Shown piece by piece: positions 24,056-31,189 of a stretch of 64,000 bases of DNA (positions are counted from its first letter, which is position 1; every line of letters starts with the position of its first letter). Both the position numbers and the translations under genes were made by a program. Source of the DNA: an uncultured Lachnospiraceae bacterium (GTDB taxonomy: Bacteria; Bacillota; Clostridia; Lachnospirales; Lachnospiraceae). The notes under the pieces were generated by a model. It saw only the letters and a program-made list of their open reading frames with translations. It made no database searches and had not been told where the DNA came from. Location: the NCBI GenBank assembly GCA_910584845.1, contig CAJUDH010000001.1, forward strand, positions 62,001 through 126,000. Reading direction: 5' to 3'.

Positions 24056-25507
24056 TCAATGCCGGTGCATGGCCACCTGGTCCGCCCCTACTTTTTTCAG
24101 ATTTTCATGCACTTGCCTGCCGTCGGCCTGGCCAATCAAAGTATCCCTGGCCTTCTTTGCCTCTGTCTCGCTCTTATGCTTGCTGGGGCCGCCTACACAG
24201 CCGCCTACGCATACCATACCTTCCACAAAATCTGCCGGCAGCTTGCCGACCTTCATTAACAGCAGCGCCTTCTTGCACTCGGCAGCGCCGTTGCACTTCA
24301 TCACATTAGGGGCAATCTCTTCATTCATCTCCTTAAAACATTGCACCACGGCAGCAGTCACACCGCCCGAATTGCCGAACCGTTTGCCATATACCGAGCT
24401 TTCCTGGTAGGTATTTTCCTCTGGTTCCAGTTCTACCCCCTTGGCCCGCATCATAGCCCGGATTTCTCCGAAAGTCATGGCATAATCTGCGTTGTCGCTG
24501 ATATTCAGGTCAAGGGTTTCACTCTTTTTGGCAATACACGGACCGATAAAAACCGTCACCGTATCCGGATCCTTCTCCTTGAGCATACGGGAAACCGCAC
24601 ACATTGGGGACACGGTAGTGGACATATTGTCCAAAAGCGTGGGGAAATGCTGTTTAATCATATTTACAAAAGCCGGGCAGCAGGAAGTGGTCATTTTCTT
24701 CCCTTCTTTGTAGGCCTCTGCCCACTCGGCCGCCTCCGCCGCCGCAGTCATATCGCCGCCCAAGCCTACTTCGACCATGTCGGCAAAACCGATTTTCTTC
24801 AAAGCTGTTTTCCAGCTGGCCATGCTGACATCCGCGCCGAACTGGCCTTCCGTAGCCGGCGCCACCATGGCTACCACTTTCTTGCCTGCGTTAATCAAAC
24901 GGATTACGTCCACCATAAAGGTCTTGGTGCCAATGGCGCCAAAGGGGCAGCTATGGATGCAGGCGCCGCATTGGATGCACTTCTTTTCATCAATCACGCA
25001 AATGCCGTATTCGTCATAAGTGATGGCGTCTACCGGGCATACCTTTTTACAGGGCCTCTCCAAATGGGCAATGGCACTGTAGGGGCATGCCTGGGCGCAT
25101 TTTCCGCATTCCCTGCACTTGGAAGGGTCAATATGGGCACGGCTGTCACCGATCTCAATGGCGCCGAAATTACAGGAATTTTGACACGCTTTCCCCATAC
25201 ATTTCCGGCAGTTGTCTGTCACCACATAAGAAGCAATGGGGCACTCCTCGCAGGCCGCATTGATTACCTGCACCACGTTTAAGGAATCCTTCCCTACCGG
25301 GCATTTGCCCTCTGCCAGGCGGACCCGTTGCTTTATGATCTCCCGCTCTTTATAGATACAGCAGCGGAACTGGGCCTGGGGGCCGGGGAACATCTGATAG
25401 GGAAGCTCATCCCGCTTTTCCTCCAAAGTCCCCTCCCATGCCAGCTTCGCCACTTCACAAAGGACGTCATGTTTTACCTTCAAAATTGTTGCGTCATTTG
25501 TTACCAT
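24056..25507 (-). CDS. [FeFe] hydrogenase, group-B-like
   Basis: 483 residues. A Cys-rich N-terminus (C49, C50, C69, C86, C89) precedes ferredoxin-type clusters (C100-C112 region, C131/134/137/141, C153/C157, C177/180/183/187) and the H-cluster domain. The signatures are TSCCPAF (C276, C277), GPCIAKKSE (C324) and VCVGGCVGGP near 440. L1 has both cysteines and L2 keeps Lys and Glu, so catalysis is plausible, unlike the protein at 767-2170. The layout fits monomeric group B enzymes of anaerobes, which are thought to use ferredoxin and are poorly characterised. It is last in an operon with the sensory hydrogenase and PP2C phosphatase, 218 bases after the latter across a repeat region. GAGGAGG precedes the ATG. 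Confidence 0.9.
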   Translation of the reverse strand: MVTNDATILKVKHDVLCEVAKLAWEGTLEEKRDELPYQMFPGPQAQFRCCIYKEREIIKQRVRLAEGKCPVGKDSLNVVQVINAACEECPIASYVVTDNCRKCMGKACQNSCNFGAIEIGDSRAHIDPSKCRECGKCAQACPYSAIAHLERPCKKVCPVDAITYDEYGICVIDEKKCIQCGACIHSCPFGAIGTKTFMVDVIRLINAGKKVVAMVAPATEGQFGADVSMASWKTALKKIGFADMVEVGLGGDMTAAAEAAEWAEAYKEGKKMTTSCCPAFVNMIKQHFPTLLDNMSTTVSPMCAVSRMLKEKDPDTVTVFIGPCIAKKSETLDLNISDNADYAMTFGEIRAMMRAKGVELEPEENTYQESSVYGKRFGNSGGVTAAVVQCFKEMNEEIAPNVMKCNGAAECKKALLLMKVGKLPADFVEGMVCVGGCVGGPSKHKSETEAKKARDTLIGQADGRQVHENLKKVGADQVAMHRH

Positions 25508-25577
25508 GAAATTTTCCTCCTCTTTTCCTTCATGTGCTCCCGGAACCTCTTTCTGTCCGCTTCGAACCTTTTATGCC

Positions 25578-25713
25578 GCGGCCTTTCGGGAAACGCAAAC
25601 TACGCTTCGCTCCTTTTGCGTTGCGCCCTTCTCCTCCGCTTCGCTGCGGCCTTTCGGGAAACGCAAACTACGCTTCGCTCCTTTTGCGTTGCGCCCTTCT
25701 CCTCCGCTTCGCT
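25578..25713. repeat. 68-bp perfect tandem duplication
   Basis: Two adjacent 68-bp copies (25578-25645 and 25646-25713), beginning GCGGCCTTTCGGGAAACG, between the phosphatase and hydrogenase genes. Each unit holds CGCAAA...TTTGCG and GAAGC-type inverted pairs and can fold. The duplication is directly seen; it could be a recent expansion of an intergenic repeat. On the minus strand it is transcribed between the phosphatase stop and the hydrogenase ribosome site. Confidence 0.95.
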
Positions 25714-25725
25714 GCGGAGAAGGGC
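25693..25725. other. Hairpin immediately after the phosphatase stop
   Basis: GCCCTTCTCC (25693-25702) pairs with GGAGAAGGGC (25716-25725), ending one base before the phosphatase stop codon. No T-run follows on the minus strand, so it is more likely an mRNA processing or stability element than a terminator. Confidence 0.55.
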
Positions 25726-26907
25726 TTAATAGTAAGTGACTACTACCTTTTTTCCCATTTCTTCTACGGTATGTTTTAATTGTTCGACTAAATTCTGCCG
25801 GATCCCCAAATCAAATGGCAGGCCTGGATTCTGGTATGCGCTGTTGATGGCTTTTCCTACATACATATGCAGCTCTGTGCAGTCTTCAATCAACATTTTC
25901 GCCACCATAGAAGCGCCGTTTGGCTTATCCAGCTCCAGGAAAAAGTCTTCGGAAACCGTTTCCTTTTTCACATACCGTTTCAATAATTGGATCACCCGGT
26001 TTAAGGTCAACACCCCTTCGGTTACCAGGTCAATGCCGTCCATATAGGCGATAGGCGGGATTTCCGGGTCGACATAATCCAAAGACACGTCCAACCGGCG
26101 TTTCAGCACCCGGGAAACAATGGTGGCGCTGGTGCCGCCGCATACGATCCGCCGGGTTTCGTCCCCGCCCCCCATCCAGCTGTTGACCATCTCTGAATCC
26201 CGGGAAGCATCCTGGGCAGGGCCGGTCATCAGATGGACCGGCTTGGCATTGATCACACGCATACAGGCCACCGTAGTATCGTCGCCTGGCCGGTACTCAT
26301 AAAGCTCGTCACAAGCCTGGCAGATCGCAGAGGCCAGGCGCATGGCAGATATTGTCAGGGGGTACTGTTTCACTGCATAGGCGGCAATGTCCTCCCACAC
26401 CCATCCGAAATTCAAAAGGCTTCCTACACCGGCATGGATGGTCCCGTCGCTCATAAGGATCAGGGCGTCCCCCTTTTGGACGGTAAAACGGTATTCGTTG
26501 ATCTTCTTGCCTTTTACTTCCCGGATATTCCGGGGGATCTCCATTAATTTCCCGTTGCGGATAAAAATACATCCTGGATTGTCAAACTCAACCAGATATG
26601 CCTCCCCGCTGTAAAACACCTGTAAAATACTGAATGTGGCGTAGGCTACCTGCCTTACCTGGCAAATAGGGAGGGTTTCCGTGATGGTTTCCACACATTC
26701 TTCCAACGTGGCCCCGTTAAGGAACATGGTGCCCAAAATTTTAGAAGTCAAAGTGGCAAGGATATTGGCCTTTACCCCGCTGCCCATGCCGTCGGCAAGG
26801 ATCATGATGTGGGAATCCTCCGTCTGCAGGATTTCCACCTTGTCGCCGCATAATATTTCGGTAAATTTATTCAGGCTTTTATAAGCAACATCTACGGTAA
26901 CTCCCAT
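25726..26907 (-). CDS. SpoIIE-family PP2C serine phosphatase
   Basis: 393 residues. The first 225 are a PP2C/SpoIIE phosphatase domain with metal-binding aspartates in ILADGMGSGVKA (D39), LMSDGTIHAG and PGDDTTVACM. The C-terminal 165 residues (from about 240, GGTSATIVSRVLKRRL) are a separate domain I do not recognise. Unlike sporulation SpoIIE there are no membrane segments. The ATG directly follows the stop of the sensory hydrogenase (TAAATG) with GGAGGTG upstream. PP2C phosphatases next to PAS-bearing [FeFe] hydrogenases are a known association, suggesting the hydrogenase controls dephosphorylation of a partner protein. Its substrate, expected to be a STAS-type or similar phosphoprotein, is not in the window. 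Confidence 0.9.
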   Translation of the reverse strand: MGVTVDVAYKSLNKFTEILCGDKVEILQTEDSHIMILADGMGSGVKANILATLTSKILGTMFLNGATLEECVETITETLPICQVRQVAYATFSILQVFYSGEAYLVEFDNPGCIFIRNGKLMEIPRNIREVKGKKINEYRFTVQKGDALILMSDGTIHAGVGSLLNFGWVWEDIAAYAVKQYPLTISAMRLASAICQACDELYEYRPGDDTTVACMRVINAKPVHLMTGPAQDASRDSEMVNSWMGGGDETRRIVCGGTSATIVSRVLKRRLDVSLDYVDPEIPPIAYMDGIDLVTEGVLTLNRVIQLLKRYVKKETVSEDFFLELDKPNGASMVAKMLIEDCTELHMYVGKAINSAYQNPGLPFDLGIRQNLVEQLKHTVEEMGKKVVVTYY

Positions 26908-28638
26908 TTATACACCTCCGTCTTCGCCGCCCTCCAACAGAGAATGGCACAGCTTTGTCAAGGTGGTCTTGGTTTCCGCCGTGGTTTCCCCCAGAAGCCC
27001 TGCAATCTCCTGGGCCACCATCATCTGCTTATGGATAACCTTTTGGGCCAGGTCTATGGTATCTAGCTTCTTTTCATAATCAACCCGCAGCTGCTCTTCC
27101 TGCTGCGTAATATCAATAAACGTAGCCAGCACCGCATTTTCTTTCTCTATATAAACGATGTTTTGAAGTGTATCCAAATGGTATTCCGGATAAGACACCT
27201 TTTTCCCGTGGATATTCTGATGAGTGTCAAACACCCATTGGAAATCTACCGGGTCAATGAATTCATACAAATACATTTTCAATGCCTCTGACCGGGTCCT
27301 GCCAAAATATTTCTCTCCAACGGCGGAGTATTCCAAAATCTTCATATCTTCGTCCACTAGGAGCACTACGTTTGGCGAAGTTTCCAGCACCAGGTTGGAC
27401 AAGGATTCCGACTGCTCGTACATAAAGGGGATACACATATTAAGCTCTGCCTTTTTCTGGAACACGGCAATGGCTTTTTCCCGGCAAGTAGGATAGCCGC
27501 AAGCGCCACAATTTAATTCGTTTTCCGGCTTGCTCTTTCCGGTTTGGGAGAGGATCTCCCGGATCTGGGCCTCTGTGGGGACCGGATCCTTGGGGGAACG
27601 GTCCTGGAAAGTTTTCTGCAGGGAAATGGTTTCCAGCACCGGCCGGGTCTCTTCTTCCGGTACCGGGTCTTGGGGTATGGCCTGCTCCATGTCCAATTTA
27701 ACCTTAAAACGGGAAATAGCCTTGTCATTGACGGTCGGGCCCTTAATGCAGCCGCCATAGCACATATTCATCTCGATAAAACAGCCTTTGATTTCCCCGC
27801 GGAGGATGCTGTCGCATAGTTCCATGCAGTTTTTCTCGCCATGGATATAAAATTTCTGATAATTGTCCACCTGTTTCTGCGTCGTCAAAACCGAATGGAT
27901 CACGCCGCTGCTTACCGGATAAAGGCGGTTTATCTTGGGGTCTTTGCAAAATGGCATGTCTTCACAGTCTTCAATATTGATGTCTTCGCTTTGCAGCCAA
28001 AAATTAATATCGTTAAAGTTCAATACTCCATCTATGTATCCCGAATGCCGTTCGTCCTGGGCTTCTGCCTTTTTTGCGATGCAGGGGCCCAAAAATACGA
28101 CTTTCACATCTTTCCCTAATTCTTGTTTCAGCAGCATCCCATGGGCAATCATGGGAGATACCACCGGCGCCAGGCTGGAGATGAGCTGAGGGTAATATTT
28201 CTCAATCAAATCATTGGCGCTGGGGCAACAAGTGGTAATAATATTTTCCATCTGCCCTTCCGCCAGCAGCCGGGCATATTCTGCCGTCACCAGCGCTGCG
28301 CCTTCGGAGGTCTCCCTTACATCACTAAATCCAAGCTTCAGCAGGGCGGCACGGACCTGGCCAATCGTATGGTATTTCAACAACCCCATATAGGCCGGGG
28401 CAAGGGACACCACCACTTTCTCCCCTCTGGCTATGTAGCTTTTTACCTTGCCCAGGTCGCTAACCAGGGTTTTGGCTGACTGGGGGCAGATTTGCAGGCA
28501 GCGTCCGCATAGCACGCAGTTTTCCGGCATAATCTCTGCACGCCCGTTTTTCACCATAATGGCCTTGACTTCGCAGTTTCGTACGCATTTATAGCAGTGC
28601 CGGCATTTGGTTGCTTTAAAATCAATGATTGCTGCCAT
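26908..28638 (-). CDS. Sensory [FeFe] hydrogenase (HydS/group-C-like) with PAS domain
   Basis: 576 residues. Two N-terminal [4Fe-4S] motifs (C12/15/18/22, C41/44/47/51), H-cluster domain (TTCCPSA C137/C138; GPCIAKKAE C186; EMNMCYGGCIKGP C293/C297), an extra Fe-S domain (C377, C380, C385, C402), a PAS domain (about 411-520, VVLLVDEDMKILEYSA... FIDITQQ), and a C-terminal helix that could signal. The PAS domain and the phosphatase gene that follows place it with group C sensory hydrogenases, proposed to detect H2 or redox state rather than to make H2. Start at 28638 chosen because it falls after the upstream stop (TAATATG) and has GGGGAGG before it. Confidence 0.92.
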   Translation of the reverse strand: MAAIIDFKATKCRHCYKCVRNCEVKAIMVKNGRAEIMPENCVLCGRCLQICPQSAKTLVSDLGKVKSYIARGEKVVVSLAPAYMGLLKYHTIGQVRAALLKLGFSDVRETSEGAALVTAEYARLLAEGQMENIITTCCPSANDLIEKYYPQLISSLAPVVSPMIAHGMLLKQELGKDVKVVFLGPCIAKKAEAQDERHSGYIDGVLNFNDINFWLQSEDINIEDCEDMPFCKDPKINRLYPVSSGVIHSVLTTQKQVDNYQKFYIHGEKNCMELCDSILRGEIKGCFIEMNMCYGGCIKGPTVNDKAISRFKVKLDMEQAIPQDPVPEEETRPVLETISLQKTFQDRSPKDPVPTEAQIREILSQTGKSKPENELNCGACGYPTCREKAIAVFQKKAELNMCIPFMYEQSESLSNLVLETSPNVVLLVDEDMKILEYSAVGEKYFGRTRSEALKMYLYEFIDPVDFQWVFDTHQNIHGKKVSYPEYHLDTLQNIVYIEKENAVLATFIDITQQEEQLRVDYEKKLDTIDLAQKVIHKQMMVAQEIAGLLGETTAETKTTLTKLCHSLLEGGEDGGV

Positions 28639-28639
28639 A

Positions 28640-28879
28640 TTATAGCCTCCCCATGATTTCCTTTTCAAAGAAAGATTCGGTGTTTTCTGGTGATAAGGAG
28701 AATAATTCGCCGTCTACGGTAACGCAGACGCCGTTCACACAATTGCCGCTGCAGAATGCGCCGTTTAAATCTACTTTGTCGGCTACGTTATTGGTCCTCA
28801 CTAATTGCTGCATTTTTTGGATGATTTCTTTTGAACCTCTTAAATGGCATGCACTTCCAATACAAATCGTCACTTTCAT
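28640..28879 (-). CDS. Minimal thioredoxin-like [2Fe-2S] ferredoxin
   Basis: 79 residues, a stand-alone version of the NuoE C-terminal domain. All four ligands are present (C6-x4-C11 and C43-x3-C47), plus C52. It opens the sensory-hydrogenase operon, ends two bases before the hydrogenase ATG and has GGAGGGAAGCC upstream. Probably the electron donor or acceptor for the sensory hydrogenase. Good Fe-S ligand conservation here contrasts with the three-Cys relative at 4561-4938. Confidence 0.87.
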   Translation of the reverse strand: MKVTICIGSACHLRGSKEIIQKMQQLVRTNNVADKVDLNGAFCSGNCVNGVCVTVDGELFSLSPENTESFFEKEIMGRL

Positions 28880-28955
28880 GGCTTCCCTCCGAATGAAATA
28901 TTTTCTCTATTACATCGCCAGGCAAATAAGCGGCCCAAACACGCACATGTTTTTT

Positions 28956-29022
28956 CGAGTGTGCAGGTCAAAAAACGCTGGCACAACGGTGCCGCCCTAA
29001 GGCTTTCTGACCTGTGCACTCG
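28956..29022 (-). other. Three-way-junction-like RNA element
   Basis: On the minus strand the outer arms CGAGTGCACAGGTCA and TGACCTGCACACTCG pair over 15 positions with two mismatches. Inside are GCC-TTAG-GGC and GGCAC-CGTT-GTGCC mini-hairpins. No T-run follows, so it is not a terminator. It lies about 77-143 bases upstream of the ferredoxin ATG. The pairing is direct observation; function is unknown. Confidence 0.5.
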
Positions 29023-29153
29023 GGAAAACAGGCAAGTAGCTGGGATGTTATCCGCGGTACGATGTATTCCGTTGTGGGGCAGTGGGGGCATGGCTGACGG
29101 GATGCTTCCCCCGCCCGGCAGGTTTGCCGGTTTGCGGCCGGGGCTGCCAGGAA

Positions 29154-29175
29154 ATGCCGGCAGGCCTGCCGGCAT
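29154..29175. repeat. Perfect 22-bp palindrome
   Basis: ATGCCGGCAGG followed by its exact complement, no spacer. It could be a protein-binding site or part of the folded leader. Flanking sequence (GCCCGGCAGGTTTGCCGG at about 29112-29130) repeats the same GGCAGG/CCTGCC theme. Confidence 0.8.
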
Positions 29176-29260
29176 ACAGCTTGCCCTAAGACGCCCGGTT
29201 TTACTCCACAGTGTGCCTCGCCTGCGCTGTGCTCCGGTCCGGCCGCGGTCTTCCCCTATA

Positions 29261-29323
29261 GAAAAAGGCAGAAGCTGCTTTGCCTTTGTGCAAGCACAAC
29301 ACAGGGCTGCTTTTGCCTTTTTC
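29261..29323 (-). terminator. Possible terminator or leader hairpin
   Basis: GAAAAAGGCAGAAGCTG pairs imperfectly with CTGCTTTTGCCTTTTTC, and both ends are A/T-rich, so it could terminate on either strand. On the minus strand it lies about 200 bases after the MATE gene and also about 20-80 bases after the predicted hydrogenase-operon start. If it works there it would attenuate the hydrogenase operon. Confidence 0.4.
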
Positions 29324-29348
29324 CGCACTGTCCACTGCCTACGTGAAC

Positions 29349-29377
29349 ATTATCTCACATTGATATTTCATTATCAA
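29349..29377 (-). promoter_or_regulatory. Promoter with Rex-like operator of the sensory hydrogenase operon
   Basis: Minus strand: TTGATA (29377-29372), 17 bases, GATAAT (29354-29349). Overlapping the -35 is an 18-bp inverted repeat, TTGATATTTCATTATCAA (29360-29377). It fits the general shape of the NADH-sensing repressor Rex site, TTGWTAW-N4-WTAWCAA. Rex control of hydrogenase genes is known in Clostridia; assignment to Rex here is inferred from sequence shape alone. Confidence 0.5.
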
Positions 29378-29400
29378 TTGTTTTTTCGCCTTTAAATAAG

Positions 29401-29525
29401 GATTTTTGTCCCATTTTTGTATTTTCTTCCTATCCTTTCCCTGTATGCTGCCCCTCCCTGCCTTCCCCTCCCCCGGCTACCCCTCCTTCCCGCCTCTTTT
29501 CCGTTTCCCGCCCCTTTTCCGCCTG
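29401..29525. other. Polypyrimidine tract
   Basis: About 120 bases on the plus strand, almost all C and T (TTTTCTTCCTATCCTTTCCC and onward to the MATE stop). No gene. Strand-asymmetric tracts like this can form unusual DNA structures or be C-rich RNA; no function is evident. Confidence 0.6.
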
Positions 29526-30893
29526 TCACAGCCGTCCTCTTTTCTGTAGCCTTCCGAATATCCATACCAGCATGACTACGGCTATTACGGCAAGAACCAG
29601 TTCCGCGGCTGTTTGGGCGTAGGCCAGGCCATATAGGGGGAAGAAGTAGTTTAATACGTAAAGGGCCGGGATCTCTAATGCTATTTTCCTTAGAACCGCA
29701 AAAACCAGGGCTGCTTTCCCCAGGCCGATGGCCTGGAATACGCCTACTGCCAGGAAATCAGTACAGAGGAACAGCATCCCCAGGCAAAAGCCTTGCAAGA
29801 AATTAGCGCCATATGTGATGATTGCTTCATTTTTCATAAACGCGCCGATTAACGTTTCTGCCCCGAAATAATAAGATAAGGTAACCAGCAGCATAAAAGG
29901 CAGCAATATTTTTGCCACAAAAAGGACGCTTTCTTTCATCCGTTTAAAGTTCCCGCTGGCATAATTATAGCTGATCAATGGCATAATCCCCTGGGAAAAC
30001 CCTAACGCTACTTGTATCGGCACCATGTTAATCTTTTGGGCGATCCCCATAGCCGCTACCGCGTCTGCCCCGTAAACAGAAGTAAAATTGTTCAGCAACG
30101 TCATTCCGGTCACGTTTAACAGGTTCTGGATGGACGCGGGGACCCCTACCCCGCAAACCCCCAGCACAATCGCTTTCTCCAGGCTTAATTTATGCGGCAG
30201 TATGCAGACGCATGTGGTTTTTCTTGTTTTATACAATAGCACAAAGAAATACAGGCAAGCCACACAGTTGGAAAGGAACGTGGCCAGCCCGGCCCCCGCT
30301 GCCCCCATATTTAGCCCTTGGGGAAGGATAAAAATAGGATCTAAGATAATATTTAAAATACACCCGCTCATGGTCCCCACACTGGCATGGAACGCCGCGC
30401 CTTCTGACCGCACCATATAAGCCAGCACCACATTCAGGATTGCCGGGGCCGCCCCGCAAACCACCGTCCACCGCAAATACTGGGCGGTGGACGCCATGGT
30501 TTTTGTATCCGCCCCCAGCACTACTAAAAGAGGCTGCTGAAAGGCCAGGCACAGGGCGGAAAAGGCAATGCCGCAAAGCAATGCACAATAAAAGCCAAAA
30601 GCCGAGCTGCGGCGTACCGTCTCATAGTCATGGCTCCCCAGCGCCCGGCTCATCATACTGGAGCTCCCAACGCCAAACAGGTTATTTACAGCATTAAACG
30701 CCAAAAGCACCGGAGCCGCCAAAGCCACCGCCGCATTCTGGACCGGGTCATTTAAAATCCCCACAAAATACGTATCTGCCATATTATAAATCACCATAAC
30801 CAACGAACTTAATATGGTTGGTACCGTCAGCCGCGCTACGGCTGCAGGAATAGGCATTTTTTCAAATAAATCTATATTTTGATGTTCTTCCAT
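29526..30893 (-). CDS. MATE-family multidrug/Na+ antiporter
   Basis: 455 residues, about 12 hydrophobic segments in two MatE repeats. The N-terminus LTVPTILSSLVMVIYNMADTYFVG is typical of the DinF/NorM-like bacterial branch, and the second repeat begins near KLSLEKAIVLGVCGVGVPASIQNLL. Such carriers export cationic drugs or metabolites in exchange for Na+ or H+. AAGGAGGGG precedes the ATG. It is monocistronic, with a palindromic operator-like site at its promoter, suggesting control by a substrate-responsive repressor encoded elsewhere. Confidence 0.92.
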   Translation of the reverse strand: MEEHQNIDLFEKMPIPAAVARLTVPTILSSLVMVIYNMADTYFVGILNDPVQNAAVALAAPVLLAFNAVNNLFGVGSSSMMSRALGSHDYETVRRSSAFGFYCALLCGIAFSALCLAFQQPLLVVLGADTKTMASTAQYLRWTVVCGAAPAILNVVLAYMVRSEGAAFHASVGTMSGCILNIILDPIFILPQGLNMGAAGAGLATFLSNCVACLYFFVLLYKTRKTTCVCILPHKLSLEKAIVLGVCGVGVPASIQNLLNVTGMTLLNNFTSVYGADAVAAMGIAQKINMVPIQVALGFSQGIMPLISYNYASGNFKRMKESVLFVAKILLPFMLLVTLSYYFGAETLIGAFMKNEAIITYGANFLQGFCLGMLFLCTDFLAVGVFQAIGLGKAALVFAVLRKIALEIPALYVLNYFFPLYGLAYAQTAAELVLAVIAVVMLVWIFGRLQKRGRL

Positions 30894-30916
30894 TTTTCCC
30901 CTCCTTGTTTTTTCTA

Positions 30917-30952
30917 ATGATAGATTCTATCATGTTACGCCGGAGAAAACAA
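30917..30952 (-). promoter_or_regulatory. MATE promoter with operator-like palindrome
   Basis: Minus strand: TTGTTT (30952-30947), 17 bases, TAGAAT (30929-30924) with an extended TGA. The -10 is embedded in the palindrome ATGATAGA-A-TCTATCAT (30917-30933), the kind of site a dimeric MarR/TetR-type repressor would cover. Confidence 0.55.
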
Positions 30953-30997
30953 GATTACGGGTATTATAATCCCCTGCCGTTTTCTTTCCGAAAGGCC

Positions 30998-31026
30998 TTG
31001 AAATATTTTCCATTAACGTATATAAT
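30998..31026 (+). promoter_or_regulatory. Promoter of ispE-gntR
   Basis: TTGAAA (30998-31003), 17 bases, TATAAT (31021-31026): near-ideal sigma-A. The leader of about 155 nt carries a hairpin CGCCGGC-TAAA-GCCGGCG (31066-31083). Confidence 0.75.
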
Positions 31027-31189
31027 ATACAGTATACAATATTCAGTATTTTGTATCTATTAATCCGCCGGCTAAAGCCGGCGCCATGTTAGGGAAAGCG
31101 GTTTCGCCATCTATTCTGCCTGATTTCATAATATGTTTTTGCCGGATAGGTTTCGGGAACGCTTATAATAATAAAGGAGTGAACCGCTT

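Larger units (their letters stand above)
28880..29341 (-). ncRNA. Long structured 5' leader of the sensory hydrogenase operon
   Basis: From the predicted start near 29342 to the ferredoxin ATG is about 460 nt with no supportable gene. The leader contains at least three foldable parts: a long hairpin (29261-29323), a perfect 22-bp palindrome (29154-29175) and a three-way-junction-like element (28956-29022). It matches no riboswitch family I can name. A cis-acting regulatory RNA is inferred; no transcript evidence is available. Confidence 0.4.

Noticed and set aside
25506..25779. Plus-strand open frames through the 68-bp repeats
   Set aside because: They are generated by the GC-rich repeat, overlap the hydrogenase and phosphatase genes and lack a ribosome site.
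28844..29395. Open frames of 183 and 150 residues in the hydrogenase leader
   Set aside because: No ribosome site, odd composition (Arg/Pro/Gly-rich) and overlap with the structured leader; probably non-coding.
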